Shown: positions 7,823 to 15,419 of the stretch, piece by piece
How the letters are laid out: each line of letters starts with the position of its first letter
Numbering within the stretch: the stretch's first letter is position 1
DNA from: RBG-16-66-20 sp964564865
GTDB taxonomy: Bacteria > Pseudomonadota > Gammaproteobacteria > Burkholderiales > SG8-39
NCBI GenBank assembly: GCA_964564865.1
Contig: CAZMDA010000003.1
Coordinates: 32,280-96,279, forward strand
DNA length: 64,000 nt
Direction of reading: 5' to 3'
Made by a program: the position numbers and the translations under genes
The notes under the pieces: generated by a model
What the model was told of the DNA's origin: nothing
Database searches by the model: none
What the model saw: only the letters and a program-made list of their open reading frames with translations

Positions 7823-9058
7823 GTGAATCCGGTCACTCCCGCCCAGGACGACGCCGCTCTGCCGGTGAAGCTCATCGCCGTCGTCTTCATCCCGTTCGCG
7901 AGCGGCTTCTTCCTCTCCATCCTGCTGCGCTACGTCAACGCGGTGATCGCGCGCGACATCGCGGCGGACTTCTCGCTCTCGCCCTCGGACCTGGGCCTGC
8001 TCACCAGCGTGTACTTCCTGGTGTTCGCCGCGTTCCAGATCCCGCTCGGGGTGCTGCTGGACCGCTTCGGGCCGCGGCGCGTGCTGGCGACGCTGCTCCT
8101 GTTCGCCGCCGCGGGCGGCCTTGCCTTCGGCCTGGCGCGCGACGTGACCGAACTCGCGCTCGGCCGCGCCCTGCTGGGCCTGGGCGTGTCCGGCTGCCTG
8201 ATGGGCTCCATCAAGGCCTTCACGCTCTGGTTCCCGCTGTCGCGCCTGGCAACGCTGAACGGCTGGATCCTCGCCATCGGCGCGCTGGGGGCGATGGCGG
8301 CCACCGCACCGGTGGAGGCCATCGCCGGCGCCTCGGGCTGGCGCATGGTGTTCTACGTACTTGCAGGGTGCGCCGCCGCCATCTCGGCGCTCATCTTCTT
8401 CGTCGTGCCCGAGCGCGCGCTGCCCGGGGCGGGCGAAACCTGGGCACGCCAGTTCTCCGAGATCGGCGGCATCCTGCGCAGCGTGTTCTTCTGGCGCGTG
8501 GCGCTGGCGCTGATCGTGGTGCACGGCGCCTACCAGGCGCTGCAGGGCCTGTGGCTCGCGCCCTGGCTGATCGACGTCGGCGGCCTGTCGCGGTCGCAGG
8601 TGGCCAACACCCTGCTCGCCAGTTCCATCGCCTACGGCGTGGGCTCGGTGATCTTCGGCACCCTGGCCGACCGCATGGCGCGGCGCCTGCTCGCGTTCAA
8701 GGTCGGCATGGCGCTCGCGGTGCTCGCCTTCTTCGCCATCGCCGCGGGCGTGCGCGAATGGGCGCCGGTGGTGCTGATGGTCTACGGCTTCGGCGCCTGC
8801 GCCGCGGCCCTGCCCTACGCCATCCTGACCCAGCATTTCCCGCGCGAGCTCACCGGCCGCGTCATCACGGCCTCGAACATCTTCATGTTCCTCGCCTCCT
8901 TCGGCGTGCAGTGGGGCGTGGGCGCGCTGCTGCGCCTGTGGCCCGCGGTGGACGGGCGCTACCCGGCCGAGGGCTATGCGGTCGCCTTCGGCATCGTGGG
9001 CGCCATGCAGCTCGCGGTGCTGCTGTGGCTGCTGCCGATGAAGGAACCGCAGCGCTAG
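7823..9058 (+). CDS. MFS transporter
   Basis: A 411-residue integral membrane protein with about 12 hydrophobic segments. The cytoplasmic loop between helices 2 and 3 reads LGVLLDRFGPRRV, the MFS signature, repeated weakly in the second half as GTLADRMARR. The proximal part resembles the nitrate/organic anion and AmpG-like MFS carriers, but the substrate is not clear. The start is GTG. The end converges with the small caspase-like gene, overlapping by 4 bases. Confidence 0.85.
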   Translation: MNPVTPAQDDAALPVKLIAVVFIPFASGFFLSILLRYVNAVIARDIAADFSLSPSDLGLLTSVYFLVFAAFQIPLGVLLDRFGPRRVLATLLLFAAAGGLAFGLARDVTELALGRALLGLGVSGCLMGSIKAFTLWFPLSRLATLNGWILAIGALGAMAATAPVEAIAGASGWRMVFYVLAGCAAAISALIFFVVPERALPGAGETWARQFSEIGGILRSVFFWRVALALIVVHGAYQALQGLWLAPWLIDVGGLSRSQVANTLLASSIAYGVGSVIFGTLADRMARRLLAFKVGMALAVLAFFAIAAGVREWAPVVLMVYGFGACAAALPYAILTQHFPRELTGRVITASNIFMFLASFGVQWGVGALLRLWPAVDGRYPAEGYAVAFGIVGAMQLAVLLWLLPMKEPQR

Positions 9059-9675
9059 CGCAGGTAAAGCGTATGCCCCAGCGCCCGCGCGGGCGCGAAA
9101 TCGGAAAGCACGGACTCGTGGATGGCGCGCAGGTTCGTCCAGGGCGCCGCGTCGGCATAGAAGCGCCGGAGGAACAGGAGGTCGGTCAGCATGCTGTCCA
9201 TCCAGTTCACGTCCGTGGTGTAGCCCAGCACGGCGCGGCAGCCCGATTCCTTCAGGAACCGGCGCGCAAAGGCCTCGCCGCGCTTGCCCGCCAGCACGCT
9301 GCACGCGCCGAAGTACACCAGGTTGTCGTAGCCCTTGCCCCAGCCGGCGAAGGCGCGGCACAGCGCCGCCGGCCCGATCTTCGCCAGCGCGGTATGGATC
9401 TTCCCCGGCGAGCCGTGGAAGGAAAGGTAGTAGACCGGGGTATCGAAGGCCTCCGGGTCGCGCCAGAGCAGGCCCTCGCGGCGCTTGGTGTAGGCCGCCA
9501 GCTGCGCCGGCGAGTCCATGAAGCGATGGGCGATCGCAAGCGGAGGATCCAGCTGCGCGGCGAGGCCCTCGAAGAACGGGCGCACCGAGCGCTCGCGGAA
9601 GGCGTGCGGGTAGCGATCCGACCAGTAGGTTTCCAGGCACACCAGCTTGCGCGGCGCGCGGCGCGCGCGCGTCAC
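9055..9675 (-). CDS. Small caspase/CHAT-like protein (putative His-Cys dyad)
   Basis: A 206-residue cytoplasmic protein. The core reads like a clan CD (caspase, CHAT) half: a beta strand ending VYYLSFHGSPGKI with His87, then NLVYFGACSVLAG with Cys125, then GCRAVLGYTTDVNWMDSM. In CHAT/caspase folds the catalytic His follows a strand ending in xHG and the Cys sits in a GAC- or SACx-type turn about 40 residues on, as here. No other domain is fused. The GTG start at 9675 overlaps the stop of the GFA gene (GTGA), so it is coupled to that gene. Family assignment is inference from motif spacing; no target is evident. Confidence 0.6.
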   Translation of the reverse strand: MTRARRAPRKLVCLETYWSDRYPHAFRERSVRPFFEGLAAQLDPPLAIAHRFMDSPAQLAAYTKRREGLLWRDPEAFDTPVYYLSFHGSPGKIHTALAKIGPAALCRAFAGWGKGYDNLVYFGACSVLAGKRGEAFARRFLKESGCRAVLGYTTDVNWMDSMLTDLLFLRRFYADAAPWTNLRAIHESVLSDFAPARALGHTLYLR

Positions 9676-10070
9676 GGCTGGCCTTCCGGATGCCGCGGCA
9701 GCCCGTCGCCGATGTCGTACCACGGCGCCCTGGAGGCGACGAAGATGTGGCAGGCCGGCCGGATTCCCGGGTCGTCGTCGAGGATGCCCAGCGCGATGTC
9801 CTCGGTGTCCGGGCGCGCGGTGTTGATCCATTGCAGCGTCGAGCCGCAGCGCGCGCAGAACGTCCGGCGGATGCCGGGCGAGGACTCGTAGGCCGCAATC
9901 AACGCCTCCCCCTGGACCAGCCGCAGGTCCGGCTTCCTGACCTGGGCGTAGGTGCCGAAGGCGGCACCGTGCGCCTTGCGGCACATCGTGCAATGGCAAT
10001 GGCTGGCGCGAAACAACTCTCCACGGATCTCGAATCGCACGCCGCCGCACAGGCAGCTCGCCCGGATCAT
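9672..10070 (-). CDS. GFA family protein (glutathione-dependent formaldehyde-activating-like)
   Basis: A 132-residue zinc-binding protein. It has the Gfa/CENP-V Cys pattern: CLCGGVRFE near the N-terminus, HCHCTMCRKAHG at about 24-35, and FCARCGSTL at about 71-79. Members bind zinc and are related to glutathione-dependent formaldehyde-activating enzyme, though most are of unknown substrate. A GTG five codons upstream is possible, but AAGGAGGA is spaced for the ATG at 10070. It is the first gene of a two-gene unit with the caspase-like protein. Confidence 0.85.
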   Translation of the reverse strand: MIRASCLCGGVRFEIRGELFRASHCHCTMCRKAHGAAFGTYAQVRKPDLRLVQGEALIAAYESSPGIRRTFCARCGSTLQWINTARPDTEDIALGILDDDPGIRPACHIFVASRAPWYDIGDGLPRHPEGQP

Positions 10071-10096
10071 CGTTCCTCCTTCCACCAGTGTTCGGC

Positions 10097-10102
10097 TAAA
10101 GT
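10097..10102 (+). promoter_or_regulatory. Putative -10 box TAAAGT of the enolase-superfamily gene
   Basis: TAAAGT ends 6 bases before the ATG at 10109; no Shine-Dalgarno lies between them. Consistent with a leaderless start. Confidence 0.35.
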
Positions 10103-10108
10103 CACGGC

Positions 10109-11281
10109 ATGAAGATTACATCCCTCGACACCCTTTCCTGCGACGCCGGCTGGCGCAACTACTACTTCGCGAAGGTCACCACCGACAAGGGGATCACCGG
10201 CTGGAGCCAGTTCGACGAGGGTTTCGGCTCGCCCGGCGTGGGCGAAATCATCCGCCGGCTCGCCCCGCGCGTGGTGGGCAAGGAACCCGCGCGGCACGAG
10301 GCCGTCTTCCAGGAACTGTTCAGCGCCACCCGCCCCGCCACCGGCGGCGTCATCGGCCAGGCGCTGGGCGCGATCGAGAACGCGCTGCTGGATGCGCGCG
10401 CCAAGGAACTGGGCGTGCCCTGCTCGGAGCTGCTGGGCGGCAGGGTGCGCGACCGGGTGCCCCTCTACTGGTCGCACGCGGCCACCTGGCGCATCGCCCA
10501 CGGCGAGTGGTACAAGCCGGCGATCACCGACCTGGAAGGCGTGCGCCAGATGGGCCGCGACGTCAGGGCGGCCGGCTTCAGGGCCATGAAGACCAACCTG
10601 TTCCTGTACGACGAGCAGGGTCGGCCGCGCGGCTGGGCGCCGGGCTTTGCGCGGCCCTTCTCCCCCGACCTGAACGTGACCCCGAAGCTGCTCTCGGACC
10701 TGCGCCTGCACCTGGAGGCACTGCGCGAGGGCGCCGGTCCCGGCGTGGAGATCCTGCTGGACCTGAACTTCAACGCCAAGACCGAGGGCTACCTGAAGAT
10801 CCTGCGGTCCCTGGCCGATTTTCCGCTGTTCTGGGTCGAGATCGACAGCTTCAGCGCCGAGGCGCTCGGTTACATCCGCCGCCAGAGCCCGCACCCGATC
10901 AGTTCCTGCGAAACTCTGCTCGGCCTGCGCGAGTTCCTGCCCTACTTCCGCGAGCAGGCGATGGACGTCGCCATCGTGGACACGCCCTGGAACGGGGTCT
11001 GGCAGTCGCTGAAGATCGCTGCCGCGGCCGAGGCGCACGAGGTGAACGTGGCGCCGCACAATTTCTACGGCCACCTCTCGACCATGATGAACGCCCATTT
11101 CGCCGCCGTGGTGCCCAACCTGCGCATCATGGAGGTGGACATGGATCGCCTGGCGTGGGACGACGAACTGTTCGGCGGCGCGCCGCGGATCGAGAACGGG
11201 GAACTGGTGATGCCGGACGCCCCCGGATGGGGGATGGATCCCAACGAAAAAGCGCTGCGCGCCCACCCGCCGAAGCTGTAG
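10109..11281 (+). CDS. Mandelate racemase/muconate lactonizing enzyme family dehydratase
   Basis: A 390-residue enolase-superfamily enzyme. The N-terminal capping domain covers about residues 1-120. The barrel shows the Lys motif FRAMKTNLF and metal ligands in DLNFN, WVEIDSF and SSCETLLG. A His in NVAPHNFYGH is a candidate general base. The arrangement fits acid sugar dehydratases such as galactonate dehydratase rather than muconate cycloisomerase. The substrate is uncertain. It is followed after 26 bases by the methionine synthase gene. Confidence 0.85.
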   Translation: MKITSLDTLSCDAGWRNYYFAKVTTDKGITGWSQFDEGFGSPGVGEIIRRLAPRVVGKEPARHEAVFQELFSATRPATGGVIGQALGAIENALLDARAKELGVPCSELLGGRVRDRVPLYWSHAATWRIAHGEWYKPAITDLEGVRQMGRDVRAAGFRAMKTNLFLYDEQGRPRGWAPGFARPFSPDLNVTPKLLSDLRLHLEALREGAGPGVEILLDLNFNAKTEGYLKILRSLADFPLFWVEIDSFSAEALGYIRRQSPHPISSCETLLGLREFLPYFREQAMDVAIVDTPWNGVWQSLKIAAAAEAHEVNVAPHNFYGHLSTMMNAHFAAVVPNLRIMEVDMDRLAWDDELFGGAPRIENGELVMPDAPGWGMDPNEKALRAHPPKL

Positions 11282-11307
11282 AGTTGCCGCAAATCAGGAG
11301 GAACACC

Positions 11308-12327
11308 ATGTTCAGCACCACCATCGCGGGCAGCCTGCCCAAGCCCGGCTGGCTCGCCGAAACCGACAAGCTCTGGCCGCAGTGGCGCGCCCAGGGCGAG
11401 GACCTGCAGAAGGCAAAGCGCGACGCCACGCTGCTGTGGCTGAAGGAACAGGAGGACGCGGGCCTGGACATCGTCACCGACGGCGAGCAGGCGCGGCAGC
11501 ACTTCGTGCACGGCTACCTCGAGGCGGTGGAGGGCATCGACTTCGAGCACAAGGTGAAGATGGGCATCCGCAACAACCGCTACGACGCCATGGTGCCGGT
11601 GGTGGTCGGGCCGCTGAAGCTGAAGGGCCGGGTGCACCAGTTCGAGGCCCGCATCGCGCGGGCGCACACGAAGAAGAAGCTCAAGATCACCATGCCCGGG
11701 CCGATGACCATCGTCGACACCATCGCCGACCGGCACTACGGCGACAAGGTGAAGCTGGCGATGGCCTTCGCCGAGCTCCTCAACCAGGAGGCGAAGGCGC
11801 TGGTGAAGGACGGCGTGGACGTGATCCAGTTCGATGAACCGGCCTTCAACGTCTACATGTCGGACGTGAAGCGCTGGGGGATCAAGGCGCTGGAGCGCGC
11901 CGCGAAGGGCCTCAAGTGCACCACCGCGGTCCACATCTGCTACGGCTACGGCATCAAGGCCAACCTGGACTGGAAGGAAACCCTGGGCGGCGAGTGGCGC
12001 CAGTACGAGGAGATCTTCCCGGCGCTCGCCGCGAGCAGCATCGACCAGGTGTCGCTGGAGTGCATCCACTCGAAGGTGCCGCCCCAGCTGATGAAGCTGC
12101 TGAAGGGCAAGGACGTGCTGGTGGGCGTGATCGACGTCGCCTCGGACCGCGTCGAAACGCCGCAGGAAGTGGCGCGCACCATCGGCCAGGCGCTGAAGTA
12201 CGTGCCGAAGAACCGGTTGTTCCCCTGCACCAACTGCGGCATGGCGCCGATGAAGCGCGAGATCGCGCTGGCCAAGCTCAAGGCGCTCGCTGCGGGCGCG
12301 GCCCTGGCGCGCAGGAAGTACCGCTAG
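11308..12327 (+). CDS. Core-MetE methionine synthase (MesD-like)
   Basis: A 339-residue single-domain protein equal to the C-terminal catalytic half of MetE; the N-terminal MetE domain is absent. Zinc ligands are visible: His209 and Cys211 in VHICYGYG, Glu251 in LECIHS and Cys310 in CTNCGM. The opening TTIAGSLPKPGWLAE and the block CYGYGIKANLDWKETLGGEW look like the MesD group of folate-independent synthases, which is reported to need a partner MesX (DUF1852). No DUF1852 gene is in this window. A clear AGGAGG precedes the ATG. It makes methionine from homocysteine; the methyl donor is not known. Confidence 0.8.
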   Translation: MFSTTIAGSLPKPGWLAETDKLWPQWRAQGEDLQKAKRDATLLWLKEQEDAGLDIVTDGEQARQHFVHGYLEAVEGIDFEHKVKMGIRNNRYDAMVPVVVGPLKLKGRVHQFEARIARAHTKKKLKITMPGPMTIVDTIADRHYGDKVKLAMAFAELLNQEAKALVKDGVDVIQFDEPAFNVYMSDVKRWGIKALERAAKGLKCTTAVHICYGYGIKANLDWKETLGGEWRQYEEIFPALAASSIDQVSLECIHSKVPPQLMKLLKGKDVLVGVIDVASDRVETPQEVARTIGQALKYVPKNRLFPCTNCGMAPMKREIALAKLKALAAGAALARRKYR

Positions 12328-12345
12328 CGGTTCCGGGGCGCCGGA

Positions 12346-13278
12346 TCAGAGCCAGTACTGCCGGACCCAGTCCACCGTCTCATCCAGCTTCACTTCGCTG
12401 GCGAACAGGACCAGGTCGCCGAGCTTCTCCACGTCGTCCAGCGGGTAGGACTTGCCGGGCGGGAAGTCGGGCGCAAGGCGGTGGAACGCGGGCCCCATGA
12501 GCTGCTCGCACTGGTAGCGCGCGATGTCCGACACGCCCTCGAACATGAGCTCGACCAGCGGCTTCGCCCACTGCGCGTAGCCCCAGTCGAGCAACTTCTG
12601 CCTGATGCACACCAGCGAGCTGCCGGTGCCGATGGAGAGCATCACGACCTCGTCCAGGGCCGGCCGCTCCGGCCAGGCGCGGTTCTGCACCTGCGCCAGG
12701 GCGCACATGGACGGATTGTTGGCGAACACGCCGCCATCGATGTAGCCGTCGAACGAGGGAAAGTAGGTGGGTGCGGCCGAGGTGTACATGCCTACCCGCC
12801 AGGCCAGTTCCGCGCCGTCGCTGCCCCTGCCCGGATAGTTGTGGAAGATCTTCGGCTTCCAGCGGCGCCTGGCGGGATCGGCATCCTCGTTGTCCAGGTC
12901 GAAGCTCGGGATGAGCACGCGCTTGCCAAGGTCGCTCAGCCGGGTGTTGTCGCCCAGCGTGGCCTTGACGATGCGCTCCAGGTTGTCGTTGTCGTAGTCC
13001 GCGCCGGCGATCTTCCCGATGTCGGTGATGTCGTCGAACCAGGAGTCGTCGAATATCTCGTCGCCCTGCTCCTCGTAGAGCGCCCGCAGTTGCGGCAGCG
13101 GGAGGCCCTTGGCGAGGCCGAGCGCGATCAGGCCGCCGGTGGAGGTGCCGGCGAGCAGGTCGGACTTCATCAACCAGCTGTCGGACCCGAGCGCCTCGCC
13201 GATCCGCTGCAGCAGGACCGTGGTGAGCAGGCCGCGGATGCCGCCGCCATCGAGGGACAGGATGCGATAGGCCGCCAT
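12346..13278 (-). CDS. Patatin-like phospholipase
   Basis: A 310-residue protein with all patatin elements: oxyanion glycine loop DGGGIRG at 10-16, nucleophile Ser46 in GTSTGG, and catalytic Asp181 in YIDGGVFANNP. No signal peptide or membrane helix. It hydrolyses acyl esters, probably phospholipids. Short patatins of this form also serve as CBASS effectors, but no nucleotide cyclase or accessory gene is adjacent, so a housekeeping lipase is more likely. The ATG is preceded only by a TAGTGT box and no Shine-Dalgarno. Confidence 0.88.
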   Translation of the reverse strand: MAAYRILSLDGGGIRGLLTTVLLQRIGEALGSDSWLMKSDLLAGTSTGGLIALGLAKGLPLPQLRALYEEQGDEIFDDSWFDDITDIGKIAGADYDNDNLERIVKATLGDNTRLSDLGKRVLIPSFDLDNEDADPARRRWKPKIFHNYPGRGSDGAELAWRVGMYTSAAPTYFPSFDGYIDGGVFANNPSMCALAQVQNRAWPERPALDEVVMLSIGTGSSLVCIRQKLLDWGYAQWAKPLVELMFEGVSDIARYQCEQLMGPAFHRLAPDFPPGKSYPLDDVEKLGDLVLFASEVKLDETVDWVRQYWL

Positions 13279-13284
13279 GCGGCA

Positions 13285-13290
13285 ACACTA
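13285..13290 (-). promoter_or_regulatory. Putative -10 box TAGTGT of the patatin gene
   Basis: TAGTGT on the minus strand ends 6 bases before the ATG at 13278, with no Shine-Dalgarno. Confidence 0.35.
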
Positions 13291-13340
13291 CGCCGCAGCC
13301 GCGCGCGATTCAATTCATCTCGATCCGAGATCGCCCGGCG

Positions 13341-14099
13341 CTAGTCCGCGTATCCCGGATTCACCCGGTCCAGCACCCGCATCATGGCCTCGAAGTACAG
13401 GCGCTCGCGCTCCACGCGCGAATGCTTGTCGTTGGCCGCCGGCGCCTGCACCTGGGCGATGATGTCCTCGGCCAGGACCTTGAGCGGCTGGCCGGTGCCC
13501 ATGGCCAGCACCTGCGCCCGGCAGACGCGCTCCAGCTTGTAGAGCCGCCGGTAGGCCTGCGCCACGGTGTCGCCCACCGCCAGCACGCCGTGGTTCTTCA
13601 TGAACATGACGTGCTTGTCGCCCATCAGGCGCGCCAGGCGCTCGCCTTCCTCCAGGACATCGGCGGTGCCGCTGTAGGTGTCGTCGTAGGCGATGCGGCC
13701 GTGGAAGAAGGCCGCGGTCTGGCTGGCCGGCAGCAGGCGGTTGTTCTCCAGCATGTTGAGCGCCACCGCCCAGGTCTGGTGGGTATGCAGCACCACCTTC
13801 GCGCCGGTGATGCGGTGGATCGGCGCATGGATGCACTGCGCCGAGAGCTCGACATCGCCCTTGCCCTCCAGCGTGCGGCCGCTCTCGTCGAACACGATCA
13901 TGTCGCTCGCCTTCGCCTCCGACCAGTGCAGGCCGAAGGGCAGGATCAGCCAGCGGTCCTGGTGCCCGGGCACGGTCACCGTGAAGTGGTTGTCGATGCC
14001 CTCCTCCAGCTCGTCCAGCACCGCGAGGCGGTGGGCGGCGGCGAGGTGGACCTTCGCCTGGTGGACGGGATCGGTGGCGCGCAGCGGATGGACGGACAT
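13341..14099 (-). CDS. Class II aldolase/adducin family protein
   Basis: A 252-residue protein of the class II aldolase/adducin family. Zinc ligands are seen as HTHQ in KVVLHTHQTW (about 105) and the later His in FMKNHGVLAVG. The N-terminus has the DNHFTVTVPG strand. Such enzymes cleave or epimerise phosphorylated or free hydroxy acids and sugars. The start follows GAAGGAGGT, an excellent Shine-Dalgarno. It lies 14 bases after the ABM gene and is the last gene of a four-gene catabolic set starting with the gamma-glutamyltransferase. Confidence 0.85.
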   Translation of the reverse strand: MSVHPLRATDPVHQAKVHLAAAHRLAVLDELEEGIDNHFTVTVPGHQDRWLILPFGLHWSEAKASDMIVFDESGRTLEGKGDVELSAQCIHAPIHRITGAKVVLHTHQTWAVALNMLENNRLLPASQTAAFFHGRIAYDDTYSGTADVLEEGERLARLMGDKHVMFMKNHGVLAVGDTVAQAYRRLYKLERVCRAQVLAMGTGQPLKVLAEDIIAQVQAPAANDKHSRVERERLYFEAMMRVLDRVNPGYAD

Positions 14100-14113
14100 G
14101 GCAGGTACCTCCT

Positions 14114-14422
14114 TCAGGCCGGAGACAGGATATGTATCACACGGCTGGCGATGAACTCCTTGGCCTTTGCGCCGTAGGCCGCCATGTGAGGGGCGGCGGC
14201 ATGGGCCTTCAGGGCCTCCATGCTTTCCCACTTCTCCACCACGAGGAAGGTGTCCGGGCCCCACTTGGTCTGGAACGGCAGCGCCGGGTCCGCGTCCACG
14301 GCGGCGCCGTACTCGATGCAGCCCTGCTCGGCCCGCACCGCAGGCACGTTGGCGCGGAACAGCTGCAGGATGTTCTCCCGCATGCCGGGCTTGGCGGTGA
14401 TGACGGCGATGACGTGGACCAT
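14114..14422 (-). CDS. Antibiotic biosynthesis monooxygenase (ABM) domain protein
   Basis: A 102-residue dimeric ferredoxin-like fold protein. It opens MVHVIAVITAKPGMRENILQLF and has the typical EQGCIEYGAAVD and FLVVEKWESMEALKAHAAAPHM segments. ABM proteins include quinol monooxygenases such as YgiN and many of unknown role. GAGGAG precedes the ATG. Its place between a class II aldolase and an NHL protein suggests a part in a small-molecule oxidation route. Confidence 0.85.
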   Translation of the reverse strand: MVHVIAVITAKPGMRENILQLFRANVPAVRAEQGCIEYGAAVDADPALPFQTKWGPDTFLVVEKWESMEALKAHAAAPHMAAYGAKAKEFIASRVIHILSPA

Positions 14423-14436
14423 TCTCGTTCTCCTCC

Positions 14437-15399
14437 TCAGTTGACCTTCTCGAGCTTCTGCAGCGAGCGCATGCGCCACGGAATCTTCACGTCCGGGAAC
14501 GCCTTCGGGAACTCGGTGTAGCTCACCTCGCCGACGTAGATGTCGCCGCGCGAATCCACCGCCAGGCCGTGCGGCGCGATGAACTTGCCGGTCTCCAGGC
14601 CCGGACCCGCCTCGCCGCCCAGGCGCGCCAGCGTCTTGCCCTTGCCGTCGACGATGGACAGGCGCGGCCCGATGTTGGGCATGCTGCGGTTCACCGGCAT
14701 GCCGGGCCCCAGCTCGCCGATGATGAACCGGGGCTTCGGCCCGCCGCAGCAGAACAGCCCGCAGGGCCGGTGCATGTTGACCCACTGCGTTTCGTAGCGG
14801 CCGTTGCCGTCGAAAACCTGCACGCGGTGGTTCTCGCGGTCGGCGACGTAGACCCAGCCCTCGGCGTCGGTGACGATGTTGTGCGCAATGTTGAACTGGC
14901 CCGGATCGGTGCCCGGCTCGCCCCAGGACAGGAGCAGCTTGCCGTCGGGCGAATACTTGTGCACGCGGGCGTTGCCGTAGCCGTCGCTGACGTAGATCTC
15001 GCCCTTGGGCGAGAGCGCGGTGTGGGTGCAGCGGTGGAAGGGCAGGCCGCTCATGTAGGGCGCGGGCTTGCCCGGCACGCCCAGCTCCAGCAGCACCTTG
15101 CCCTCGGTGGTGCACTTGCGCACCACGTGGCCGCCGTCGTCGGTCAGGTACAGGTTGTCGTTGGCATCGATGTGCAGGCCGTGGGCGCGCGGGTACTGGC
15201 CCTCGCCCCAGGACTTGAGGAAGTTGCCCTCGCGGTCGAACACCATCATCGGGTGCTCGCCGCGGTTGAAGCAGTAGACCCTGTCCTTGCTGTCCACCGC
15301 GACCGCGGCCACGTCCTTGAACTCCCAGCCCTCGGGCAGCTTCGCCCAGTCCTCCACCACGCGATAGCGGTGCTCGCCGCTGCCCAGGATCGTCGCCAT
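14437..15399 (-). CDS. NHL-repeat beta-propeller (amidating-lyase-like)
   Basis: A 320-residue beta-propeller with NHL-type repeats, for example VAAVAVDSKDRVYCFNRG, AHGLHIDANDNLYLTDDGG, TALSPKGEIYVSDGYGN, AHNIVTDAEGWVYVADRENHRVQVF and APHGLAVDSRGDIYVGEV. The family contains peptidyl-alpha-hydroxyglycine amidating lyases and SMP-30-like lactonases. An unusual cysteine cluster, CGLFCCGG, sits near residue 215-222. No signal peptide is present. AAGGAG precedes the start. The enzymatic role is not certain. Confidence 0.8.
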   Translation of the reverse strand: MATILGSGEHRYRVVEDWAKLPEGWEFKDVAAVAVDSKDRVYCFNRGEHPMMVFDREGNFLKSWGEGQYPRAHGLHIDANDNLYLTDDGGHVVRKCTTEGKVLLELGVPGKPAPYMSGLPFHRCTHTALSPKGEIYVSDGYGNARVHKYSPDGKLLLSWGEPGTDPGQFNIAHNIVTDAEGWVYVADRENHRVQVFDGNGRYETQWVNMHRPCGLFCCGGPKPRFIIGELGPGMPVNRSMPNIGPRLSIVDGKGKTLARLGGEAGPGLETGKFIAPHGLAVDSRGDIYVGEVSYTEFPKAFPDVKIPWRMRSLQKLEKVN

Positions 15400-15419
15400 C
15401 GGGTTCTCCTTGTCCGCCG

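Noticed and set aside
12332..12345. TCCGG-ggcg-CCGGA stem between convergent genes as a terminator
   Set aside because: The stem is only 5 base pairs and no T-tract follows on either strand.
12346..13278. Patatin phospholipase as a CBASS antiphage effector
   Set aside because: No CD-NTase, Cap2/Cap3 or other defence gene is adjacent; the neighbours are metabolic and the motifs fit ordinary patatin lipases.
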